This document shows positions 1 through 6,150 of a stretch of 24,455 nt of DNA, piece after piece. The notes under the pieces were generated by a model. That model saw only the letters and a list, made by a program, of their open reading frames with translations, did no database searches and was not told where the DNA came from. The stretch is taken from assembly GCA_900751665.1 (NCBI GenBank), contig CAADSV010000060.1, positions 1-24,455 on the forward strand. The letters run 5' to 3'. A program made the position numbers and the translations under genes. The stretch comes from an uncultured Collinsella sp. (GTDB taxonomy: Bacteria; Actinomycetota; Coriobacteriia; Coriobacteriales; Coriobacteriaceae). How positions within the stretch are numbered: the stretch's first letter is position 1; the number at the start of each line of letters is the position of its first letter.

Positions 1-764
1 AGTGCGGACTTTTGCTCCTCGATCGCATCGGCCAGCGCCGCCACACGCTCGACGTCGGCGGGGTAGCGGTCGTAGTACTGCTGCGTCTTGGCTGCCATGC
101 GCGGGAAGGTGTGCGCGTAGACCTCGCTGGCGCTCGCCGGTACGTGCGGAATGCCGCCGCAGGTAAAGCTTGCCGCCACGCCTTCGGGGAAGAGCGACAG
201 ATAGCTCAGCGTCAAAAAGCCGCCGTAGCTCTGGCCGAGCGTGACCCAGGGCTTGCCACCAAAGCCCACCAGGCGCAGGTACTCAAAGTCGCGCACGATG
301 GAGCTGGCGAGGTGACGCTTGAGAAAGTCCGCCTGCGAGCGGGCCGCATCGGAGCCAGCCGCTTCGGCGCGCTCGCCCAGCGCGGCAATCGTGCGCCCGT
401 CTACACAGCTGCTGCGTCCGGTGCCGCGCTGGTCGGGCAGGACGACACGGAAGTGCTTGACGGCCTCTTCGATCCAGCCATCGCTTGTGGGCGACAGCGG
501 ACGCGGGCTCTCGCCGCCGGGGCCGCCCTGCAAAAAGAGGAGGAGCGGCAGATCGTCGTTGATGCGGTCGGGCGCGCAAACCACGCGGTAGAAGAGTTTG
601 ATGCTCTCGGGCGCGCCGGCGATTGGTGCCGGCATAGCGCCGCGGCGCATGGTGCTGCCGACGGCCAGGAGCATCGGCTCCAGGCCGCGCCAGTCAAGGG
701 GGACGTCGATGCTGTGGTCCTCGACATAAAGGCCGGGGACGTGGTACGAAGTGATGAGGGCCAT
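1..764 (-). CDS. Alpha/beta hydrolase, S33 proline iminopeptidase-like (3' end cut off)
   Basis: About 254 N-terminal residues are present; the gene runs off the left edge, so the catalytic Asp and His are not visible. The start is the ATG at 764-762, preceded by a GGAAG ribosome site. The fold signature is clear: QGGPGG near residue 79 (the HGGPG-type oxyanion-hole motif of the S33 family), DQRGTGRSS near residue 111, and the nucleophile elbow GQSYGG near residue 177, with Ser179 as likely nucleophile. Family knowledge: S33 enzymes release N-terminal proline or other residues from peptides, usually in the cytoplasm. No signal peptide is seen. It is divergent from proA, so a link to proline supply is conceivable, but that is inference. 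A possible -10 (TAGAAT on the minus strand, 808-803) lies in the shared intergenic region. It could also be an alpha/beta hydrolase with another substrate. Confidence 0.82.
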   Translation of the reverse strand, partial: MALITSYHVPGLYVEDHSIDVPLDWRGLEPMLLAVGSTMRRGAMPAPIAGAPESIKLFYRVVCAPDRINDDLPLLLFLQGGPGGESPRPLSPTSDGWIEEAVKHFRVVLPDQRGTGRSSCVDGRTIAALGERAEAAGSDAARSQADFLKRHLASSIVRDFEYLRLVGFGGKPWVTLGQSYGGFLTLSYLSLFPEGVAASFTCGGIPHVPASASEVYAHTFPRMAAKTQQYYDRYPADVERVAALADAIEEQKSA

Positions 765-876
765 GTGAGTCTTCCGTTCGTTGCGGTGTTTCGGGTTGAC
801 CAATTCTACCGCCGCGGGCGAGGCCATGCGCAAATCGGCTACCATGGTTGCAAACTTCTAGGAGAAAGGGCCGTCC

Positions 877-2163
877 ATGTCGGTCGATATAGCCACGTAT
901 GTCCACGATCTTGCCGTTGCCGCCAAGGCAGCGTCGGCCTCGCTTGCCACGGCGAGCGATGAGCAGCGCCAGGAGGCCGTGCGCGCCATGGCCGCAGCAC
1001 TGCGCAACGGTGTCGACTCCATCGTCGCCGCCAACGAGCTCGATATGTCCGCCGCGCGCGATGCGGGCACTTCGGCCGGTCTGCTCGACCGTCTGCTGCT
1101 GACGCCTGAGCGCGTCGAGGGCATGGCCGCCGGTTTGGAGAAGCTCGCCGAGCTGCCCGATCCCGTCGGCCGCGTGCTCGACCACCGCGTGCTTGCGAGC
1201 GGTGTGGACCTGACCCGCGTGAGCGTGCCGTTGGGCCTGGTCGCTATGGTCTACGAGGCGCGCCCCAACGTGACGGCCGACGCCGCAGGCATCTGCATCC
1301 GTACCGGCAACGCCTGCATTCTGCGCGGCGGCTCGCTGGCTTATCACTCGTGTGCCATGATCGCCGAGCTGCTGGCCGATGCGCTCGAGGCCAAGGGCTT
1401 CCCGCGTGAGGCCGTGTCGATGATCGAGTCCACCGACCGCGAGGCCACTGGCGAGCTCATGAAGCTCCGCGGCATTGTCGACGTACTCATTCCGCGCGGC
1501 GGTGCAGGCCTGATTCAGCGCTGCGTGCGCGAGTCGCTTGTGCCGGTGATCGAGACGGGCACTGGCAACTGCCACATCTACGTGCATGAATCCGCCGACT
1601 TTGATAAGGCGCTCAACATTATCGTTAATGCCAAGACCCAGCGCGTAGGCGTGTGCAATGCCGCCGAGTCGCTGCTGGTCGACCGTGCCGTGGCAGATTC
1701 GTTTTTGCCGGCGGTCGTGGTCGTGCTGCGCGACCACGGCGTGCTGATTCACGGCGACGAGGCTACGTGCGCCGCATGCGCCGACGCTGGGCTTGCCGAG
1801 GGCGACAACTACGTCGCCGCGACTGAGGAGGACTGGGGTCGCGAGTACCTGGCTCTCGAGATGAGCGTGAAGGTCGTGGCGAGCGAGGACGAGGCCATCG
1901 CACACATCAACCGCTACGGCACGATGCACTCCGAGGCCATCGTTGCCGAGGACACGGATGTTTGCGAGCGCTTCCTCGATGCTGTCGATGCCTCGGCCGT
2001 GTACGCCAACGCCAGCACGCGCTTTACCGACGGCGGCGAGTTTGGCCTGGGCGCCGAGATCGGCATCTCGACCCAAAAGCTCCACGCCCGCGGCCCCTTT
2101 GCCGCCGAGGCCCTCACCACCTACAAATACAAGCTCCGCGGCACCGGCCAGGTCCGCCCCTAA
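877..2163 (+). CDS. proA: Glutamate-5-semialdehyde dehydrogenase (gamma-glutamyl phosphate reductase)
   Basis: The 428-residue product matches the usual ProA length. ProA reduces gamma-glutamyl phosphate to glutamate-5-semialdehyde with NADPH, the second step of proline synthesis in the cytoplasm. The catalytic cysteine is Cys260 in the motif VGVCNAAESLLVDR. Other family landmarks are YEARPNVTADAAG near residue 125, ETGTGNCHIYV near residue 226, and the C-terminal FTDGGEFGLGAEIGIST block. The ATG at 877 follows an AGGAG site about 12 bases upstream. No proB is adjacent on the left, where the neighbour is divergent, nor on the right, so proA appears monocistronic here; this differs from the common proBA pairing. 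The hairpin at 2181-2217 lies 17 bases past the stop and may terminate it. Confidence 0.96.
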   Translation: MSVDIATYVHDLAVAAKAASASLATASDEQRQEAVRAMAAALRNGVDSIVAANELDMSAARDAGTSAGLLDRLLLTPERVEGMAAGLEKLAELPDPVGRVLDHRVLASGVDLTRVSVPLGLVAMVYEARPNVTADAAGICIRTGNACILRGGSLAYHSCAMIAELLADALEAKGFPREAVSMIESTDREATGELMKLRGIVDVLIPRGGAGLIQRCVRESLVPVIETGTGNCHIYVHESADFDKALNIIVNAKTQRVGVCNAAESLLVDRAVADSFLPAVVVVLRDHGVLIHGDEATCAACADAGLAEGDNYVAATEEDWGREYLALEMSVKVVASEDEAIAHINRYGTMHSEAIVAEDTDVCERFLDAVDASAVYANASTRFTDGGEFGLGAEIGISTQKLHARGPFAAEALTTYKYKLRGTGQVRP

Positions 2164-2180
2164 ACCCCTCGCAAACGAAA

Positions 2181-2217
2181 AACCACCACAAAGGTGCCTG
2201 TCCCCTTTGTGGTGGTT
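2181..2217. terminator. Bidirectional hairpin between proA and HD gene (copy 1 of a repeated palindrome)
   Basis: The arms AACCACCACAAAGG (2181-2194) and its exact complement (2204-2217) enclose the nine-base loop TGCCTGTCC. On the minus strand the stem is followed by TTTCGTTT, which suits termination of the HD-domain gene. On the plus strand the tail is weaker. The same stem, with a loop differing by one base, recurs at 2889-2929. Confidence 0.75.
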
Positions 2218-2234
2218 ATAGGTGGCGAGGGCGG

Positions 2235-2834
2235 TTAGGCCTGGAAGGTATCTCGGTCGGGGGCGAAGGACTGCATGGCCGCGATGGTGCGGTCAAAGAG
2301 CTCGGGGAGCTCCCAGCCCAGCATCTCGGCACCCTGCGAAATTACGTCGCGCGAGCAGCCGGCAGCAAAACGCTTGTCCTTGAACTTTTTCTTGAGCGAC
2401 TTAGTCGTAAAGTCCATAACGCTCTTGCTCGGGCGCATGATGACGGCAGCGCCGATCAGACCGGTGAGCTCATCGCAGGCAAACAAGATCTTTTCCATCT
2501 GCAGCTCGGGCTTGGGCAGCGAGGTGTTGAAGTCGGACGTGTGCGTCTGGATGGCGCGAATGAGCTCGGGAGACGCACCTTCGCCCTCAAGAATCTCGGC
2601 AGCATAGATGGTGTGGTTCATGGGGTCGTCCTCATGCTCCTCCCAATCCAGGTCGTGCAGCAGACCGACGATGCCCCAAAACTCCTCGTTCTCGGGGTCG
2701 AACTCGCGCGCAAAGTAGCGCATAGTGCCCTCGACCGTCTCGCCATGGGTGATGTGGAACGGGTCCTTGTTGTGCTCGTTGAGCAGTTCGAACGCGCGGT
2801 CGCGGGTGATTCCGGCGGTAAGCGGCTCTGCCAT
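2235..2834 (-). CDS. HD-domain phosphohydrolase-like protein
   Basis: A 199-residue cytoplasmic protein with the HD metal-site pattern: His30 in HITHGETV, His60-Asp61 in GLLHDLDWEEH, and a later Asp121 in FACDELTGL. These fit the H...HD...D ligand set of the HD superfamily, whose members hydrolyse phosphoesters or nucleotides. The exact substrate cannot be told from sequence. The length and the pattern HD-LDWEEHEDDP resemble small stand-alone HDIG-type proteins often labelled only as HD-domain hydrolases. The ATG at 2834 is preceded by AAGGAG. The gene lies downstream of carD on the same strand, but the hairpin at 2889-2929 separates them, so it probably has its own promoter in the 60 bases upstream or receives read-through. 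No membrane segment or signal peptide is seen. Confidence 0.85.
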   Translation of the reverse strand: MAEPLTAGITRDRAFELLNEHNKDPFHITHGETVEGTMRYFAREFDPENEEFWGIVGLLHDLDWEEHEDDPMNHTIYAAEILEGEGASPELIRAIQTHTSDFNTSLPKPELQMEKILFACDELTGLIGAAVIMRPSKSVMDFTTKSLKKKFKDKRFAAGCSRDVISQGAEMLGWELPELFDRTIAAMQSFAPDRDTFQA

Positions 2835-2888
2835 AAGAGACTCCTTGTGCTCGTGGGTATCGATAAGAATGAATACTACTAGAACAAG

Positions 2889-2929
2889 AAAACCACCACA
2901 AAGGTGCCTGTTCCCTTTGTGGTGGTTTT
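2889..2929 (-). terminator. Terminator of carD-like gene (copy 2 of the repeated palindrome)
   Basis: The 16-bp perfect stem has arms at 2889-2904 and 2914-2929 and loop TGCCTGTTC, followed on the minus strand by a T-rich stretch (TTTTCTTGTTCT). It sits 13 bases past the stop of the carD-like gene. It is nearly identical to the hairpin at 2181-2217, including the loop, which is more than two independent terminators need share. Confidence 0.8.
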
Positions 2930-2942
2930 TGGCGCGGATGGG

Positions 2943-3428
2943 TTAGTTGAGGGCGGCTTGGGCTAGGCGGGCTTCGGCGGCCTCCTCGGTGACACCAAGG
3001 GCCACGGCGAACTCCTCGATGGAGCGGCGTTTGGCCTCCTTGAGTACGCGCATGTAGTAGGAGCTGGGTTTTTTATCAGCTTCCTCGGCCTGGCGAATGC
3101 GGTGCATCATGGTCTTTGCCACGCGGACCGTCTCGGGTGCGCCCAGCTTGAGCTGCTGCTTAAAGTGCGTCTCCTCAAGCGAGCTGTTGCGCTCGGTAAA
3201 GGTGTCGCACTCCAGCTCGTCATAGTGGCTCAGCAGGTGCTCGGCATCTTGCTGCGAGATGGCGGCGTGCAAACGGTCGGCCTGCGCCACGGGGTACATG
3301 AGGATCGTCTGCGCATGTCCCTGCTTGGTCTCGAGCAGTAGCATGGGCTGCGGTGTGTCGTCCCTAAAACCGACGACGGTGCAGACTCCCTGACCCGGAT
3401 GAATGACGTGTTGACCGATTGAGAACAT
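2943..3428 (-). CDS. CarD/CdnL-family transcriptional regulator
   Basis: A 161-residue protein opening with FSIGQHVIHPGQGVCTVVGF, the Tudor-like RNA-polymerase-interacting domain typical of CarD_CdnL_TRCF proteins (residues about 1-60). An alpha-helical C-terminal part (about 75-155) follows, with YYMRVLKEAKRRS, matching the DNA-binding domain. Family knowledge: CarD/CdnL binds the RNA polymerase beta subunit and stabilises open complexes, particularly at rRNA promoters, and is often essential in actinobacteria. The ATG at 3428 has a GGAGG site seven bases upstream. An extended -10-like TGTTATTCT lies upstream on the minus strand, and a small inverted repeat (ATACG, 3443-3447; CGTAT, 3454-3458) sits near the expected transcription start and could be an operator, at low confidence. 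Length is as expected. It could be a paralogue rather than the main CarD. Confidence 0.88.
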   Translation of the reverse strand: MFSIGQHVIHPGQGVCTVVGFRDDTPQPMLLLETKQGHAQTILMYPVAQADRLHAAISQQDAEHLLSHYDELECDTFTERNSSLEETHFKQQLKLGAPETVRVAKTMMHRIRQAEEADKKPSSYYMRVLKEAKRRSIEEFAVALGVTEEAAEARLAQAALN

Positions 3429-3770
3429 GCTACCTCCAACTTATACGAATTTACGTATGTCTAGAATAACACGCTGACGTGCGCAAACCCTTACTTTATG
3501 CAGGAAAAGCACACAACTCCGATAGGTAAGAGTATTCGATAACAGGCGCAGCTCATTCACACCTTTATGCATTTTCAACGCCTGCACAATCTGCAGGCAG
3601 ACTGGCATCTTTGAGTGACTCCATACAAGCTGTAGTCAATTTTGTGCATATGCAATATCGATTGGCTTTACCCTGCGACAGTGCCCGTCGCTTGTGATAG
3701 AGTGCTACAAACTCTGGCTTTTGCCCTACGAGTGACCAAGAGCTCGGGGGCTTTAACACAAGGAGGATCT
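3429..3770. other. Divergent intergenic region between carD-like gene and argS
   Basis: This 342-base gap holds the likely carD-like promoter (extended -10 at 3463-3468, minus) on the left and the argS promoter (3675-3703) on the right. Between them is a small hairpin with arms CCTGCA (3581-3586) and TGCAGG (3592-3597). No convincing coding sequence was found. I looked for a T-box specifier structure in front of argS and saw none; the leader is only about 60 bases. Confidence 0.5.
3675..3703 (+). promoter_or_regulatory. Predicted housekeeping promoter of argS
   Basis: -35 GCGACA (3675-3680), a 17-base spacer, and -10 TAGAGT (3698-3703) with an extended TGA just before it. It would start transcription near 3710, about 60 bases upstream of the argS start codon. 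Confidence 0.5.
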
Positions 3771-5624
3771 ATGCCCGAGAAGATTGAAGAGCTGGTACGC
3801 GCTGCGCTTGCTGCGGCCCAGGAGGCCGGCGACCTTTCCGCATTTGAACTTGACGATTGCGCTATCGAGCGACCGGCTGACACTTCTCATGGCGAGTGGA
3901 CCTCTACCATGGCCCTGAAGTCCGCCAAGCTGGCCCACTGCGCCCCGCGCAAGATCGCCGAGGCCATCGTTGCCCATATGCCCGAGGACCCCGCGATCGA
4001 GAAGGTCGAGATCGCAGGCCCCGGCTTTATCAACTTCTACCTCTCCGTTGCCGTCAAGAATGCCATCTTTGGCGAGGCTCGCGAGAAGGGTATGGACTTC
4101 GCTAAGTCCAACGTCGGTGGTGGCCTGAAGACCCAGGTCGAGTTCGTTTCCGCCAACCCCGTCGGCCCCATGCACATCGGCCACGGCCGCTGGGCCGCGC
4201 TGGGCGACTCGCTCTGCCGCGTTATGGATCACGCCGGTTACGACATCCAGCGTGAGTTCTACATCAACGACCACGGCTCTCAGATGAACACCTTCGGCAA
4301 CTCCATCAGCACGCGCTATATGCAGCTTGCCGACATCATCGCCAAGCAGGGCGTGGATATCGACGAGGCTCACAAGCTGCTGATCGCCGACCGCGACGCC
4401 TTTGTTGCCGACGAGAACGACGAGCATCCCGAGACCCATCCGTATCAGGACAACTTTGCCGAGACCCTGGGCAAGGACTCCTACGGCGGCGACTACATCA
4501 TCGACGAGGCCGCCGAGTTCTGGCGCACCGACGGCGATAAGTGGGTCAACGCCGATCCGCAGGAGCGCATGGAGAGCTTCCGCGAGCGCGGCTATGTAAA
4601 GATGGTCGACAACATGCGCGACCTTTGCCATGCCGTTAACTGTGACTTCGATCGTTGGTTCTCCGAGCGCTCGCTGTATGTGAAGGACACCGAGGGCGAG
4701 ACCGCCGGCACCTCCGCCGTCGACCGCGCCTTTGAGAAGCTCGACAAGATGGGCTACCTCTACACCAAGGACGGCGCCCTGTGGTTCCGTTCCACCGATC
4801 TGGGCGACGACAAGGACCGCGTTCTGATCAAGTCCGATGGCGAGTACACCTACTTCGCCTCCGACGTTGCCTATCACTGGGATAAGTTCCAGCGCGTCGA
4901 CCACGTCATCGACATCTGGGGCGCCGACCACCACGGCTACATCGAGCGCGTCCGCTGCGTCTGCGACGCTCTTGGCTATCCCGGCAAGTTCGAGGTTCTG
5001 CTGGGCCAGCTCGTCAACCTGCTGCGCAACGGCAAGCCCGTCCGTATGTCCAAGCGCAAGGGCACCATGGTGACCCTGCAGGAGCTCGTCGACGAGGTCG
5101 GCTCCGATGCCGCTCGCTACACGCTCATCTCCAAGAGCTCCAACCAGATGGTCGACTTCGATATTGAGGCCGTTAAGAAACGCGACAACTCCAACCCGGT
5201 GTACTACGTGCAGTACGCTCACGCCCGTGTGTGCTCCATCCTGCGCCGTGCCGCTGACGTTACGCCCGAGCAGGCTGACGAGATGGGCATGAAGGCCGTC
5301 GCCGCCAAGGCCATCGGTGAGAACGTCGATTACTCGCTGCTGACCGACCCGACCGAGCTCGCCCTTTCGCGTAAGCTCAACGAGCTCACCGACCTCATCG
5401 CCAGCTGCGCTCGCGACCGCGCCCCGTTCCGTCTGACGCACTTTGCTGAGGAACTCGCCGGCGACTTCCACAGCTTCTACGCTGCCTGCCAGGTTCTGCC
5501 GAGCGAGGGCCGTCCCGTCGACCCCGAGCTTTCGCGTGCCCGTCTGGCCGCTTGCGACGCCGTCCGCGTGACGCTCGCCCTGGTGCTCACCCTTGTTGGC
5601 GTTTCCGCGCCCGAGCAGATGTAA
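3771..5624 (+). CDS. argS: Arginyl-tRNA synthetase
   Basis: A 617-residue class I aminoacyl-tRNA synthetase that charges tRNA-Arg with arginine in the cytoplasm. The ATG at 3771 was chosen because AAGGAGGATCT lies immediately upstream and the protein aligns from MPEKIEELV; the reading frame is open further upstream without a start context. Visible parts are the N-terminal additional domain (about 1-95), the HIGH-type motif PVGPMHIGHGR with HIGH at residues 135-138, the Rossmann core with ADHHGYIERV, the MSKRKG signature at 426-431, and the DALR-type anticodon-binding domain from about 480, starting YYVQYAHARVCSILRR. The MSKR motif is present, whereas many ArgRS enzymes carry a degenerate version. 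It is transcribed alone between its own promoter and the terminator at 5670-5702. Confidence 0.97.
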   Translation: MPEKIEELVRAALAAAQEAGDLSAFELDDCAIERPADTSHGEWTSTMALKSAKLAHCAPRKIAEAIVAHMPEDPAIEKVEIAGPGFINFYLSVAVKNAIFGEAREKGMDFAKSNVGGGLKTQVEFVSANPVGPMHIGHGRWAALGDSLCRVMDHAGYDIQREFYINDHGSQMNTFGNSISTRYMQLADIIAKQGVDIDEAHKLLIADRDAFVADENDEHPETHPYQDNFAETLGKDSYGGDYIIDEAAEFWRTDGDKWVNADPQERMESFRERGYVKMVDNMRDLCHAVNCDFDRWFSERSLYVKDTEGETAGTSAVDRAFEKLDKMGYLYTKDGALWFRSTDLGDDKDRVLIKSDGEYTYFASDVAYHWDKFQRVDHVIDIWGADHHGYIERVRCVCDALGYPGKFEVLLGQLVNLLRNGKPVRMSKRKGTMVTLQELVDEVGSDAARYTLISKSSNQMVDFDIEAVKKRDNSNPVYYVQYAHARVCSILRRAADVTPEQADEMGMKAVAAKAIGENVDYSLLTDPTELALSRKLNELTDLIASCARDRAPFRLTHFAEELAGDFHSFYAACQVLPSEGRPVDPELSRARLAACDAVRVTLALVLTLVGVSAPEQM

Positions 5625-5669
5625 TCTGCGAGTCATTTGACCGTACAGACTTGGTTTAACTAAGCCTTG

Positions 5670-5702
5670 AAAGCCCGATCTCCCACGGAGGTCGGGCTTT
5701 TT
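5670..5702 (+). terminator. Rho-independent terminator of argS
   Basis: The stem AAAGCCCGA (5670-5678) pairs with TCGGGCTTT (5692-5700), with further inner pairs down to a three-base loop, and is followed by a T run ending at 5702. It lies 46 bases past the argS stop codon. Confidence 0.9.
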
Positions 5703-5746
5703 GCAAACGCCGACGTATTGACGAATTTGGAACTGCTGGAAATACG

Positions 5747-5895
5747 AAACTATGCCGGTTTACTACGATGAAATGAGAAATTCCAACCACGCCGGCTTTT
5801 CGCAAAAAGTGCAAGGCATCTACCTGCGGTTTTAGTTCAACAAGTTTCGGAGTGGTCGCGGTTGAGCGATTCATCGTAGTAAACCGCCATAGTTT
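5747..5895. repeat. MITE-like element with 26-bp terminal inverted repeats
   Basis: The left arm 5747-5772 (begins AAACTATGCCGG, ends ACGATGAA) and the right arm 5870-5895 (begins TTCATCGTAGTAAACC) are inverted complements with a single mismatch (5755 against 5887). Symmetry continues inward imperfectly: CAACCACGCC on the left resembles the complement of GTCGCGGTTG on the right. There is no convincing gene inside; the 72-codon minus-strand frame across it looks accidental. The right arm can alternatively form a tight local hairpin, CCGCCA (5884-5889) with TGGCGG (5896-5901). No clear target-site duplication was found. It could be a non-autonomous transposable element or a structured RNA or attenuator ahead of rho. 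Confidence 0.6.
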
Positions 5896-5979
5896 TGGCG
5901 GAGGCAGTCAGATTTGTGGGTGTTAAACCAAAAAGTGCCCCTTTTGACTAGTCGTTTAAGAGCGTTCCCAATGACTAAG

Positions 5980-6007
5980 TTGCAGGTGGTTGCGGTTGTG
6001 TTACACT
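5980..6007 (+). promoter_or_regulatory. Predicted rho promoter
   Basis: -35 TTGCAG (5980-5985), a 16-base spacer, and an extended -10 TGTTACACT with hexamer TACACT at 6002-6007. Transcription would start near 6014, leaving a leader of about 137 bases before the GTG start. The stretch 5896-5979 upstream holds nothing recognisable. Confidence 0.5.
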
Positions 6008-6013
6008 AACGCT

Positions 6014-6150
6014 GCGTATATGACGCAATCATCTCGATACAGATCAATGATGTCCGTCGTTTTGAACGGAACTAGACTGTTTAGCCGCCCTGAAGGTTTA
6101 TGCAGGGAGCATGTGATCACAGGGCTTGAAAAGAAAGTTGAGCAAACACT
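6014..6150 (+). other. Long 5' leader of rho
   Basis: About 137 bases separate the predicted transcription start from the rho start codon and hold no open frame worth calling. Rho genes in other bacteria are often autoregulated by Rho-dependent attenuation in a long leader, and this length fits that idea. I did not find a defined structure. The ribosome site before the GTG is poor (AAGAAAG about ten bases upstream). Confidence 0.35.

Noticed and set aside
3565..3759. A 64-codon minus-strand frame upstream of argS
   Set aside because: It overlaps the predicted argS promoter and has no ribosome site or recognisable sequence.
3700..3770. T-box or other riboswitch ahead of argS
   Set aside because: The leader is only about 60 bases and shows neither a specifier stem nor a terminator/antiterminator pair.
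3753..5636. A 627-codon open frame on the minus strand opposite argS, and similar long frames opposite proA (694-2085) and opposite the 9059 gene (8996-10747)
   Set aside because: They mirror the codon positions of strongly supported genes in GC-rich DNA, lack recognisable domains, and their translations are low-complexity. They are antisense by-products.
5656..5874. A 72-codon minus-strand frame between argS and rho
   Set aside because: It runs through the argS terminator and the MITE-like element, lacks a ribosome site, and resembles no protein.
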